A stretch of 64,000 nucleotides of DNA, from NCBI GenBank assembly GCA_949126835.1, contig OX421502.1, positions 39,815,563-39,879,562 on the forward strand, read 5' to 3'. Position 1 is the stretch's first letter; every line of letters starts with the position of its first letter. The DNA comes from Anisus vortex. Its lineage: Eukaryota; Mollusca; Gastropoda; Planorbidae. The translations under genes were made by a program, and so were the position numbers. Shown piece after piece: positions 24,901 through 35,600 of the stretch. Below the pieces are notes generated by a model, which saw only the letters and a program-made list of their open reading frames with translations, did not search any database and had not been told where the DNA came from.

Positions 24901-27667
24901 TAGCCATAGAACTAACATTACTGCTAGCAACAGAACTAACAATACAGCTAGTAATATAACTAACAATACAGCTAGCAATAGAACTAACAATAAAGCTAGC
25001 AATGTAGCTAACAATACAGCTAGCAATGGAGCTAACAATACAGCTAGCATCAGAACTAACAATACACCTACACTAAGAGAAGTAGTATAAATGACAGAGG
25101 CAAACCTTAAATCTGCAGAAATGGTTGTCCGGCTTGAATTCAACAAATCCATTCTGTGAATAAAAACCTTTCCCTGTGCCCCAGTAGGCCTGAAGTTGAT
25201 TCCACTTGGCAATAATTGCATCTCTTTCATCCCCGAAAATCTGGGGCAACGAAACGGCCATGGCAACATTTGCTAGATTGGCTTCCTCTTGCTGAAGTGC
25301 AGTTTGCGGTTGATTAGGGGCTAAAAAAAAATGTTCAACAAGGCATATTTTAAGCTATCACAGTATTTTCTCAATAGCTTTGATAAATGAAAAAAAAAAA
25401 TTAATTTAGTGAATATATAAATGTTTACCTCCAAAGAGACCAGATGGAGCCCCAAAAAGTGAAGTCCCACCAAAACCAGTCGTTCCACCAAATGCGGATC
25501 CACCTGTACCACCGAGTGCTGGCTGCCCACCTCCAAACAGCGACTGACCACCAGTTCCAAAGACAGATGTCCCTGCTGATCCGAACCCTGGGGGGGCAGC
25601 TGTGCCAAATGTTGAGGTGCCAGTGTTGCCAAAGGCTGATGTGGTTCCGAAGGTTGAAGTACCAGTGCTGCCGAAAGTGGAGGTTCCAGTGGCTCCAAAC
25701 CCTGGAGTGCTACCAAAACCACCAAAGCCAGCAGTAGTCCCAGTTGACCCTTGGCCAAACCCTGTTGATCCAGTTCCAAATCCACCAAAGCCTGGTTGAA
25801 TTTTCAGAATATTTCATAAGGCCATTAATTATTTTTTTTTATTTAATATTACAGTATTTAAAAGTATTCACTTTAAATATTACAGTATTTAAAAGTATTC
25901 AATTAAAATATTCACTAATATTTTTTATTTAAAATTTTCACTAATATATTTATAGGCCAATTGTTTCTAATAGTTATTAAATGTGAAGCTAATCAATATA
26001 ATTCTACAGATAATTCCATCTAATTTGGTGTAGTTGTGTAAACTATTTTATTTAAATATTCTATTTTTTTGTGATACATAGGGCCTACTTTACTATATGT
26101 AACATCCAACAATCTATATTATTATAAATTATATTATAACTAAATTCTAAATTCAGAGTGATTCAGATTTTTTTTAGTTCTCTGAATATCGTAATCTGAA
26201 TTTGAGTTCAACCATTTTTTTCAAATAATACACCACATTCTAACTTAATTTCAGAGCTCATTCATACAGTAATACAATACAATCATTCATAATAATAGAT
26301 TTTATTCAAATTTCTTCAATGTATAATATTGACCAATCCATTTTATTAAGACTTTCTATAGTGAATCTGTATAAAATTGGATTTCAATAACTAAAAATCT
26401 GTTTTAAAGAAAAAATAAATAAATTAAAATGCCTAAAGTTAATGACAATAGCTGACAATGAAATATGCAATAATAAAACAAAAACTACTACTAGTAAGTT
26501 ATCTAGTAATAGTTAACCACAATACTATGAAGCAGTAGGCCTATGAAAAGAGATAGAGTAGGAAGATAGTGGTATAGCTTTAAAGCCTATCATATGACCA
26601 TCATATGAGGCATGGGGCCTATATCCTAAGTCCTATGTCTTTGAGTGAAAGAGTACTATTAGAGTGAGGCTGGCGGGTCCTGCAGTTAGTTCACCTGACT
26701 GTCAACTAAAGTAAACGGCCTGGGTTCTAGCCCTGCCGTTGACCAATCCCTGCCGCCTTGCAGGCGTTTTTGGCATAAATGATCATAAATGGATACCTAG
26801 AAATAACGTCTGTAAACTTTTAAAAGTCTATTACTATGACTTATGATTTATGACAAGTTATCTTATCGTATACATTTCAGACGCTCCTTCTATAAAGAAA
26901 ATTATTGCGTCCTACGCTCATCCGTGGTCCGAGTCTAGTCTTGCATTTTTATTAATGTTTTAAATGATGTTATGTTATTGGTTTTCCTAGTTTGTTCAGG
27001 CAACCCATTCCATGCCCGAATGCCACTCGGGAAGAAAGAGTACTTATATGCATTTGTTCTCGCATAAGGGACAAGGAAAGTGTTTTTGTCTTTATGTTTA
27101 TCTGAGCTTTGCAACAGGTTGTTATTGTGTTGGATTTCTAAATTAGAGTTTAATGCCTTAGGCCTATGTATTAGGCCTATATAGTTATGACCTATTAGGC
27201 CTTGATAGGATTAGCAAATTACTAACTTATAATTATGTTGTTTACATAAATGTCTTTTAAATTAATCCTAATGATTCATTCATTTGATTTGGTAGGCCCT
27301 ATCATTCTATCATCCTACTTCTACGTGCTATCCTAAAATGTTATTTAGTTATTTTAATTCTCAAACCCGTTGAAGCTCCTGTTGAAGGTGTACTAAATGA
27401 AAATGGCGACGAAGATGTTGATGCTCCAAAACCTCCAAATACAGGTGGTGCTGATGTTGTGGTAGCACCAAAACCTCCAGTACCAGCTCCAGAGCTGAGC
27501 GGCGTACCACTTCCACCTCCAAACGTTCCTCCTATGCCTGTGCCTGTGCCGCTACCAGATCCAAAGCCTGTTGAAGCGGTACCGAAGCCCCCAAACCCCA
27601 TAGATGCCGTGGTAGTTGGTGTGCCGAAAAGCGACGGCTGTGTAGTGGCCCCAAAATTAAAAGCCAT
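18996..27667 (-). CDS. NUP54: Nucleoporin p54 (NUP54)
   Basis: Ten minus-strand exons: 27667-27367, 25791-25429, 25320-25106, 24665-24478, 24141-23942, 22250-22102, 22011-21904, 20724-20605, 20468-20358, 19106-18996. They join to 1866 nt, or 621 residues. The first two exons (about 221 residues) are a Gly/Phe/Thr/Ser-rich FG-repeat region with GFG, LFG and FGG motifs, which binds transport receptors in the pore channel. Exon 3 carries the conserved LPQIFGDERDAIIAKWNQL segment. Exons 6-10 form the helical region that in known animals assembles with NUP62 and NUP58. The start MAFNFG is the only in-frame Met next to FG motifs. The protein is longer than human NUP54 (about 507 aa), mainly in the FG part. 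Introns hold a piggyBac-like MITE, a TATA-flanked MITE, SINEs, a LINE fragment and two minisatellites. A DNTTIP2-type gene starts 2 kb away on the other strand. Confidence 0.95.
19165..19873 (-). mobile_element. piggyBac-like non-autonomous transposon, copy 1
   Basis: A 709-bp element has inverted ends CTCATTTGCTACTA on both sides. It is flanked by TTAA at 19161-19164 and 19874-19877, the target duplication of the piggyBac superfamily. Its interior matches the element at 55130-55799 in reverse orientation. No transposase core was seen. It lies in the last NUP54 intron. Confidence 0.85.
21276..21921 (-). repeat. 29-bp minisatellite made of a NUP54 exon end plus its splice donor
   Basis: About 22 units on the minus strand read GTCACAGATTACTTAAG, then GTAAG or GTAAA, then CCTCTAG. 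The first unit overlaps the last 17 bases of the NUP54 exon 22011-21904 and its genuine donor; the rest run into the intron. Each unit therefore holds an acceptor-like CTCTAG, a 17-nt exon copy and a donor-like GTAAG/GTAAA. Small irregularities occur near 21411-21430. Confidence 0.95.
22363..22503 (+). mobile_element. SINE family B copy
   Basis: The head reads GGTCCTACAGTTAGTACAGC, followed by CTGTCCTGCAGGAGTTTTGG. The tail reads GGACGTAATAACCTTC and AAAAGGAACGTCTGTAAAC. It lies in NUP54 intron 5. Confidence 0.8.
22980..23545. mobile_element. MITE with TATA flanks, superfamily unassigned
   Basis: The left end GGGCGTTTGCAAT and the right end ATTGCAAACGCTC are inverted repeats with one mismatch. 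TATA flanks both sides (22976-22979 and 23546-23549). The 566-bp interior has no transposase. The target duplication could be TA (Tc1/mariner-like) or TATA. Confidence 0.7.
24713..25075. repeat. 24-bp minisatellite in NUP54 intron 3
   Basis: Imperfect units read AGAACTAACAATACAGCTAG followed by CAAT. Because 24 is divisible by three, the antisense frame is open and leucine-rich, but this is an artefact. Confidence 0.85.
26668..26832 (+). mobile_element. SINE family B copy
   Basis: The copy reads GGCGGGTCCTGCAGTTAGTT, then CACCTGACTGTCAACTAAAG, then CCAATCCCTGCCGCCTTGCA, and ends near AATAACGTCTGTAAAC. It lies in NUP54 intron 1. Confidence 0.78.
26862..27165 (-). mobile_element. 5'-truncated LINE copy
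   Basis: This minus-strand copy matches the 3' part of the LINE at 12920-13220, including the complements of CTTATGCGAGAACAAATGCA and GAAGGAGCGTCTG. Its tail ends at TATCTTATC. It lies in NUP54 intron 1. Confidence 0.82.
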
Positions 27668-27911
27668 GAATTGTTTATGCACCAAACTAACTAAAATTAT
27701 ATTATTTAGTTGACTGTCTAGCGCTTCTTTGAACAAAAATTGTGTTTATATGTAATATGTAGAAAAGAACAGTTTAAAATCGTAAACCGGAACTCCACTT
27801 TGTCTAATTATCAAAACTCGTTAAAAAACAAAGGCTACAAACGGCATTCACTGACTCAAGACTAATATGCATAAATTAATTATAAATGCAAACGAAATTC
27901 TTAATTAATTG

Positions 27912-28521
27912 GAAGTTATTAACAATCAATTTAGACCTAACGTCCAATCATACTTCATTCAGATCATTCAGAACAGACTGAATAAAGCAAGAATTGCATT
28001 TAACAACATGACCAACATCTGGAAATACTGGAAATCCTGTCAATATAGTACCAGAACAAAATTAAAACTATATAACAGCTGTGTGCTCCCTGTCATTCTT
28101 TATGTAACCGAATGTTGGAGCATGACACAACAGGACCTTGCAAAGCTTTCTACTTTTCACACGAAAAACCTAAGGAGGATTATTGAAAAATTTTTGGCCT
28201 AAGAAAATAACCAACAAAAAATTAATGTCCCAATCCAACCACGAAGACATGGGCACTATCATAATGAACACGCGTTGGCGATGGATTGGCCATGTGTTGA
28301 GAAGAGAGGAAGGGAACATCTGCAAGACAGCCCCACATTGGACTCCAGAAGAAAAAAGAAAGAGAGGTCGACCAAAAGTAACCTGGCGCAGAACAGTGGA
28401 GCAGGAATTAAAGGAATTTGGTCACTCCTGGGGTACGATTGGAATTGGTGCACTTGACAGAGAAAGATGGAAAGACTTTGTTGCTGCCCTATGCGCCCAC
28501 GGCGTTACGGGCAGTAAGTAA
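27912..28521 (+). mobile_element. Second LINE: reverse transcriptase C-terminal fragment, frameshifted
   Basis: Two overlapping frames (27912-28202 and 28183-28521) make one piece of a non-LTR reverse transcriptase C-terminus. Motifs seen: LYNSCVLPVILYVTECW, RWRWIGHVLRR, RKRGRPKVTWRR and ALDRERWKDFVAALC, followed by a stop. One frameshift near 28190 breaks it. It inserted in the shared upstream region of NUP54 and the DNTTIP2-like gene, and belongs to a different family from the LINE at 12690. Confidence 0.85.
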
Positions 28522-29641
28522 GTTCAATCATACTTACTCAAATCAGAAAGCCTACTTAAAACATATCCAATTTTAATTGGTTTAGACCTTAACATAGGCT
28601 GTTTCCATTCTTTGAAAACGCCTTATTAGTTTATTTTCGCGTATAGAGTTTTATTTTATCAATTATTTCGATGTAGCGTTCAAGAACAAAAATTTGAATG
28701 TGTTTTTTTTTTTTACCTTAAACATGAGCAAACACGATACTTAAAAAAACAACAACTACAAATAGTGAAACAAATGCCTTTTGACTTTTTACAACAATTT
28801 TTCTAACGGGTAGGGAGGGGTGTGGAGGTATAGAGACGTACGTATGTGCGCATTAGGGGAAAGGGTCAAAAAAATTACGGAGTGCAAAAGGGAAGAGGAA
28901 GCCAGGAAGGGTTTGACAAAATTACTTTTAGTGCGTAAAAAGTAAAGTATAAAATATAGACTATGGATGGCTCATTTAGGGCCTTATAATATATATCCTA
29001 CTCGTTTTCATTATAACTTGACTTAAGGTTTACAGACGTTCCTTCTATATATATAGGTATAGGTCCAAAACTCCTGCAGGGCGGCATGGCCAGTTATGAG
29101 AGTCCTGTGTAAATTACTTATAAAAACGTATAAGTGTGTTGAGGGAACTGTCCGAAAATGAGGGGCTAAGCACCCCCCCCTTTCGCCTGAAAATTTTGAA
29201 AAAAACAAACTTTAAATAAGTTATATTTAAAAATGTACTAAATTTGCAACAAAAAAAAAAATGTTGTCACATGAAGTTCAGCCCACCCTGGAAAAATATA
29301 TGGCTTCGCCCCAGCCGACAACTAAAGTTTTGAAAAACATTTATAAATAGGCATATTATACTTTGAAAAGTATTAAGCTTTTAATGATTTATATAATAGT
29401 TTTTCATACTTTCCTATGAAATCGTCATACCATAATGATACTCTGTTAACTGCTGTGTGTAATAACAATTAACAAAAAATTATTTCGTTTCGTTTCGACA
29501 AGTGGATATTACTCGTGGAACAATTTTTTTTTCAGAACACATTTTACACATTGGTTGTTTGACAACACAAGTTGTAATATTTTATGTATTAGTATTAGTA
29601 TTCGTTGCAATCAAGTTTAGATTGTGTAAGCCTACCATATC
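28522..29641. other. Intergenic, upstream of the DNTTIP2-like gene
   Basis: AT-rich DNA with no supported exon. It contains a partial SINE family B tail at about 29029-29092 (minus strand). The promoter of the + strand gene must lie here or within its 5' UTR; no clear TATA box was identified. Confidence 0.5.
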
Positions 29642-32600
29642 ATGGAAATAACTGATTCAGAAGATGACAATACCTCCTCGGAGGAGGATTCTAGTTCTAA
29701 TGAGGATTCCAGTACAAGTGAAAGTGATGATGCAGGTGAACATGAAAAATCAAGTTCAAAACATAAAAAGCATCCAGATTTTCAAATGTCTGTTTTACAC
29801 ACTTCAAACACAGATGTTTCGTTTATGTATAGAGACTTTTTGAAAGATAACGTTAAAAAAAAAGTAAAGCAAGCACCTTCAGTAAAATTTGGTGGATATG
29901 AAAAAGATTTCACACCGTGGTGGGAAAACATGTCAAAAATGAAAAATACCAAACATAATTATTCAGTAACTGAATCAGTTGCTCAAGCCCAAAATACAGG
30001 TAAAAACTTAACTAATACAATTTAGAGTAAATAAACATGGCTAGCTGCTTCTGTTGACTAGTGCACACATCTTCATTAAATATAATATATAGGATATAAC
30101 TATACTATAACTATAAATAAATATTAATAAATATAAGCAAAGAGTAAAGAGGCAGGCCTATTACTAACTATTAGAATTAGATTGAAAAAATATGCCTTCT
30201 GCTTCTATACTTACTATACTAGACTATACTCTATACTACTCTATCCTATACCTATACTCTTCTATAGTATAGTCTATAGTGTTATGGACCTCTATGATGA
30301 CTATTATTACGACTCGTTAAATCGGATTCAATGCATATAGTTGTATCTTTATTAGAAGTCTCTAGATTCTGCTAATCTGTAGCCCAAGCTAGGGGTTCCT
30401 TGACTGACAGGTCTATGCAGCAATGTAGTTATATTCGTGATAATTATCTTCAACACCTTTCTCAACAATGATAGATCAAACAACTCCAGTTGTTGAATAA
30501 ACAATTTTATTTAAATTGTAGACTCAATATAAACGATCAATAAATTCATCAACTGATGGTAATATAAGTATTTCAATAAAATGGCATATAATATACAAAT
30601 CAATATAGCGACTTCACTCTACAAACTTCCAAACTGAACTAACTTCAAGGAGGTGGGGACTTTACAAAGAAAACTATCATCGAAGATTCTACAGGGTCTT
30701 AATACGCATTTTAACCTCTTTCCCTATGGAATACTACGATCCAGAATTATCCTCCAATTTCCAAGGGGTTGGACTAATTATTTTATTTAAACTGCCCTCA
30801 GGGCATAAAGGTCAAACCTTGGTCGCCTTGGACTCTGATACGCACTTGTTAAGAGGTCAATGCCTTACTACGTCATTCATTTATGACCGATATTCGTAAC
30901 AATAGGTATAGGACTATAGGCCTAGTCTAGAAAAGGAAGATCGTTCAGAACTTTAGGTCAAGACATAAATCACTGATACTGATAAGCATTGGATGCAATA
31001 GTCTTCTGTAAAAAAGAGCGTCTGTAACTTAAAAGTCTCTTCTAAAGATAAAATAATGTATACATGACTACCATCCCGCATTTTGCGTAAGCTTTTCATC
31101 CCGCAAAAATGCTAACATTTACAGACCGTCCCACAAATATACATTGAGTCTTAAAAATATAATGCAAACCAATGTAATATATATATATGTATATACAGTG
31201 CTTTTTTTGAAAAAAAAATAGGTGCCTGTACTCAGTGATGGATTGCCTAACTTTTAAAACAGTTTCGCATTTTATATTTTAATTCTTATTGCGCGCAATT
31301 TTAAAATAATTCAATTTTAACAAATTCATAATATAATAAATTAATAATAAACGTTAAAATACAAGAAAAGTAATAATTTTTTCCCCACATTGAAAAAGGT
31401 GCCCGTAATCACTAAGTATATATATATTTAGAAAATTATTATTTAGGCTATAGACTATAGAATGTATTATAATTTTAAAATATATCCTCAAATAAAATAA
31501 ATGTAACATAATTTAAATTCTTCTGCACTGTTGCCCTACTCTATACATTTACTGATAGGACCTAGCAAGTAAAAGTAAAGTAAAGAACTAGTGATGGGAC
31601 CAAAATTTTTAACAATTCCAATTCTACCCAATTATCCCGATTCCCGATACGATTCCCAATACGATTACGATTTCTGGCCATTATTACATAAATGTATTAA
31701 ACTTTTACCACCATTTGCCATGATTAATTTGGGCTTTGAAATAAAATGAATAGAAAAATAATAAATAAAACTGGTGATGACCTGATTGAGTTACAAAAAC
31801 TAAACAAATACAATCATATTGAATTTTAATAGCAATAGATCTAATAGCACCCAAACAGGGAGACCAAAATTTCGTACAAGATAATTGCTAATAGAGACGC
31901 ACTTTATCAGGTCCTTGGAACTCACATTTTTATATGCCATAGCTCCTTTCTATAAGTAAGCGATTTTGGTTACTCTGTTCGGGTGCTATTAGATCTAAGG
32001 TGGTTCTTTACAGTTGTGCGTGGAATACGGCAGTAATCATAGCAATCAGTTTCATTCTGAATTTTAAAACTGCAAATGATCGTTCTTCTGACTTCTAAAA
32101 TGTTTTTTTTCACAGTTGCTACCACTATTCAAAAGTTAGGGTACATTCATTTGGAAGACTATACTGTTACTGCATAGAGTTGGAATTAGCTTGAATTGAA
32201 TGGATTGGAAAATGGTCAGGAAAGAGTGAAAAAATATAAGGGAGTTAGGAACATTACGCAAACCTCCACACAATGCACTCCTGTGTTACAGCTTTTTATC
32301 TTACGCCATGTATATTTAAGATTCGTTTTGGTATCGGAATCGGGTCTGAATTATTCATCTCAGATACTATTCCCTATACTTTGATTATTCCGATACGATT
32401 CCGATTAATCGTCCCATCACTATAAAGAACCTGTCAGACCGAATTGATGCAGAGGTCCGGTGAAGCAGCGTTCCCCAGTTTCTGTGGCCACGGCATACTA
32501 GGTGATTGTGTGGCCAGCACTAGGCACAGCCGCCTTTACTTTAGCCCAATAAGGCCAGGTACCCATCAGAGCTGGGTAGACTCAGGGACACCCTCCAGAC

Positions 32601-35600
32601 CCTGGAAAAAATCCTAGCCTGCACCAGGGTAGAACCTGGGACCTTCGACTTCGGTACATGAGCCGAACACGCTACCGCGCGGCCACCACGACCCCACCTA
32701 GCAAGTAGACTAGTATTAAAGTATCGAGTTAAACAAAACTTTAGGCCACACTTTTTAATTCAAAATGGCGCCCAAGCGACAGTAATGAAAATTAAACCGA
32801 GTGCCTTTATAAAGAGAAAAAGTATTATAGTTCGTGTTTGAAAAAAACCATATCAATGTTTTCACAAGAAATATACTGAAGAATATAGATGTAACAATGT
32901 AACTCATTCAGAAGTAATGTTAGTTGATACCGGTATAATAACAGACTTAAATCACTGTACAACAAAGTTTTCTATTCATCAAAGCATCCCAACTAGTATA
33001 TCGCTGGAAATCTGATTTTGCCAAGTTTCCCATTTTATTGATGTGTGTAGCTGAAGATTAATAGAGTTTTTTTTTTTTTGGTTTTTGTTTTCTTCTTTGT
33101 ATTTTACAAACAAAAAACAAAGGGATCCTTTTTATTTCCATCTGCGAGCATGACTCTTAAATAGCTTAGTTACATATATCAACATTTTCAGCGTTGCCAT
33201 GGTCATTCAAAAAAGGGAACTACTATTTTAAAAGAGAATAACGCTCCAAGCTACAAAATGTGACAGACAGAAATTAACTCTACATACTACCTTGTACATT
33301 TTTTAAACCATAAACCATAAAGATACTGTATATTTTCATTACATTTTTAATGATCACTTAATTAAATCCTATATACACTGTAAATTATCGACTTATGAAT
33401 AATACTGCGCTTGTTACACATTTTTAAGTCTCAAGGGTAAAGGTGAGCCTATGGCGGAGGATAGGCCTAAACTCTGTATTTGATAGCATAACTTTGCACA
33501 AGGTTTTTTACCAGCATTATTAGGCAAAAAACTCAGTGGAAATGGTTCACTTGGCTAGGCCCTATGAGTTGTGCCAGTAACAGACATTTATTGATGTCTA
33601 TGACTATACCAGAAAAGTTTTGCAGTGAGAGAAATGCTACTGAAATTATTAAAGCAAATTGAATTTACCGGTGATAATGAATTCACATTATTTTAAGAGA
33701 AATCAGTATGGCACACAGATGGCATGTTTTTTAACTATTTGTATTTGTCTGAGGTTATTTCTGCTTAGACCTTTGTTTAGTCTTTAGTTTAGTGAATTTA
33801 GTTAGTTATTAAGTTATGCTAATTATTTTTTCAATCATTATTTATTGGTATCATTGATCCTCAAGTTTAATTTAACTCTATTTCAAGCCGAAGACGATAC
33901 GTTTCACAATTGGTTCAACATCACACCACCAGGAAAAACTAGCTGGCTTTGTGGTCCAAGGTATGATATGACATTCTTTGTCTTTGTTAACATTTTCATT
34001 ACGATATAATATAGCTAACAGAAGTTATCAAATATTTAAGTGGTATGGGGCTTTGCTATTAGTTTCATAATTATGGGCTATAAAAAACTTCTTTCTATTT
34101 ATAATAGTATTAGTATTTCCAAAGATTATATTATTTGACTGACACAAGCTTGAAGAAATTTGATGTCAAAATCTAAATGAGAGCTTTGTCTACCCCACTT
34201 TACATCTTGAGTGCTAAAATGAAGGAAATGGTAATAGAAAGTTGATTACCATGCATTTAAAATGGTCCATAGATTTCACCAAGATTTATATCAAACGGGT
34301 GGATTTTTGCTCATCTTAGAGTGGCAGCTATGTTGTTTACTATTTTAAATTAGGCCTACTGCTTGGTATCACTTCAATGGCTTTAGTTGTTAGTGAAATC
34401 TAACTTTTAACTATCTAAGCAAATGGAGAGAATTATTATTATGACTGCCATCTCTGTAAGTGTGCACCTGTGTTAATCTATAAAATCTGCACATATCTGT
34501 ACCCATAAAATGTATGTCACTTTTGTATTGATTTATTGTTACGGTATTGTATATTATATTTCAAATTAATAATAATACTGCTATATATATATTTATACAG
34601 TCCAGCCACTGTGACAGATTCATCCAGTAAATCTAAGCTTGAAGATCTAGTGAGTATTGCTAATTCATTGAATAGTGTTTTAATGTTAAATACTCTTATT
34701 CAACATTAGGATAGCTATTGTTATTCTGACAGATTAAATTTGAAAAACACCAGCAGTCATCAATTAATTGTTAGATTATAATCCCTGTATAAAACCTTTA
34801 TTATCAACTCAATATTTTATCTCATTATAGCCAGTACCATCCATCTATGACAGAAAGGTCACCACTAAAGGTCGCAGAGCATTAAAGAAGGAAAGAAAGG
34901 TAAAATTGTTTATAAAGTATTGTCTGGGATTGTTGGATAACATTGACTTAGAATCTGTTATTTCAGAAAAAAACTCATAATAAAACTTAACTTTTCTTCC
35001 TAGGCTGAGAAAGAGAAGACAACCGGTGCTAAGTGGTTTGGAATGAAGGCTCCCGATATAGATGACAAACTGAAGAATGACATGGAATTGATCAGAATGC
35101 GAGGTGTGCTTGATCCAAAAAGATTCTACAAAAATCATGACAGGCGGGCATTACCGAAATACTTCCAGGTTCGACTTTAGTCGTTTCGTTAATGTGGTTA
35201 TGACTCGTTTCTTTTGGGTTCAATTTAGCCTTCAGTTTTTTAGTCGTTTTTCACTAGGGGTCTCATCTTTATTTATAGTTAATAGTAGGTAATAACACCA
35301 GTCTTTCATTCAACATATGGTAATTCAACAAGTGCTGTAGAATATCTCTATTTAAAACGTTCAGTGGCAATAGTAGGTCAATACAATATATACATAGAAG
35401 AAATACTCTAGGTGAAAATAAATGTTTGAAGAAATCAAGCACTGAACAAGAACTAACTAAAACTAAACCCCATAAGGTAAGAAAAGTGTCCCAATGAGTT
35501 TGGTTCCCCTAATTATGCTTTTATTTCACGCAAAAAAAAGCCAAAACCTCAACCTCTACTAAATGGACATATCACATTCAATTTAATTTAAAATAATATC

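Noticed and set aside
24841..25269. Leucine-rich hydrophobic antisense ORF resembling a membrane protein
   Set aside because: It is the 24-bp minisatellite of NUP54 intron 3 read in a frame kept open by the period; the right end is the NUP54 exon in the wrong frame.
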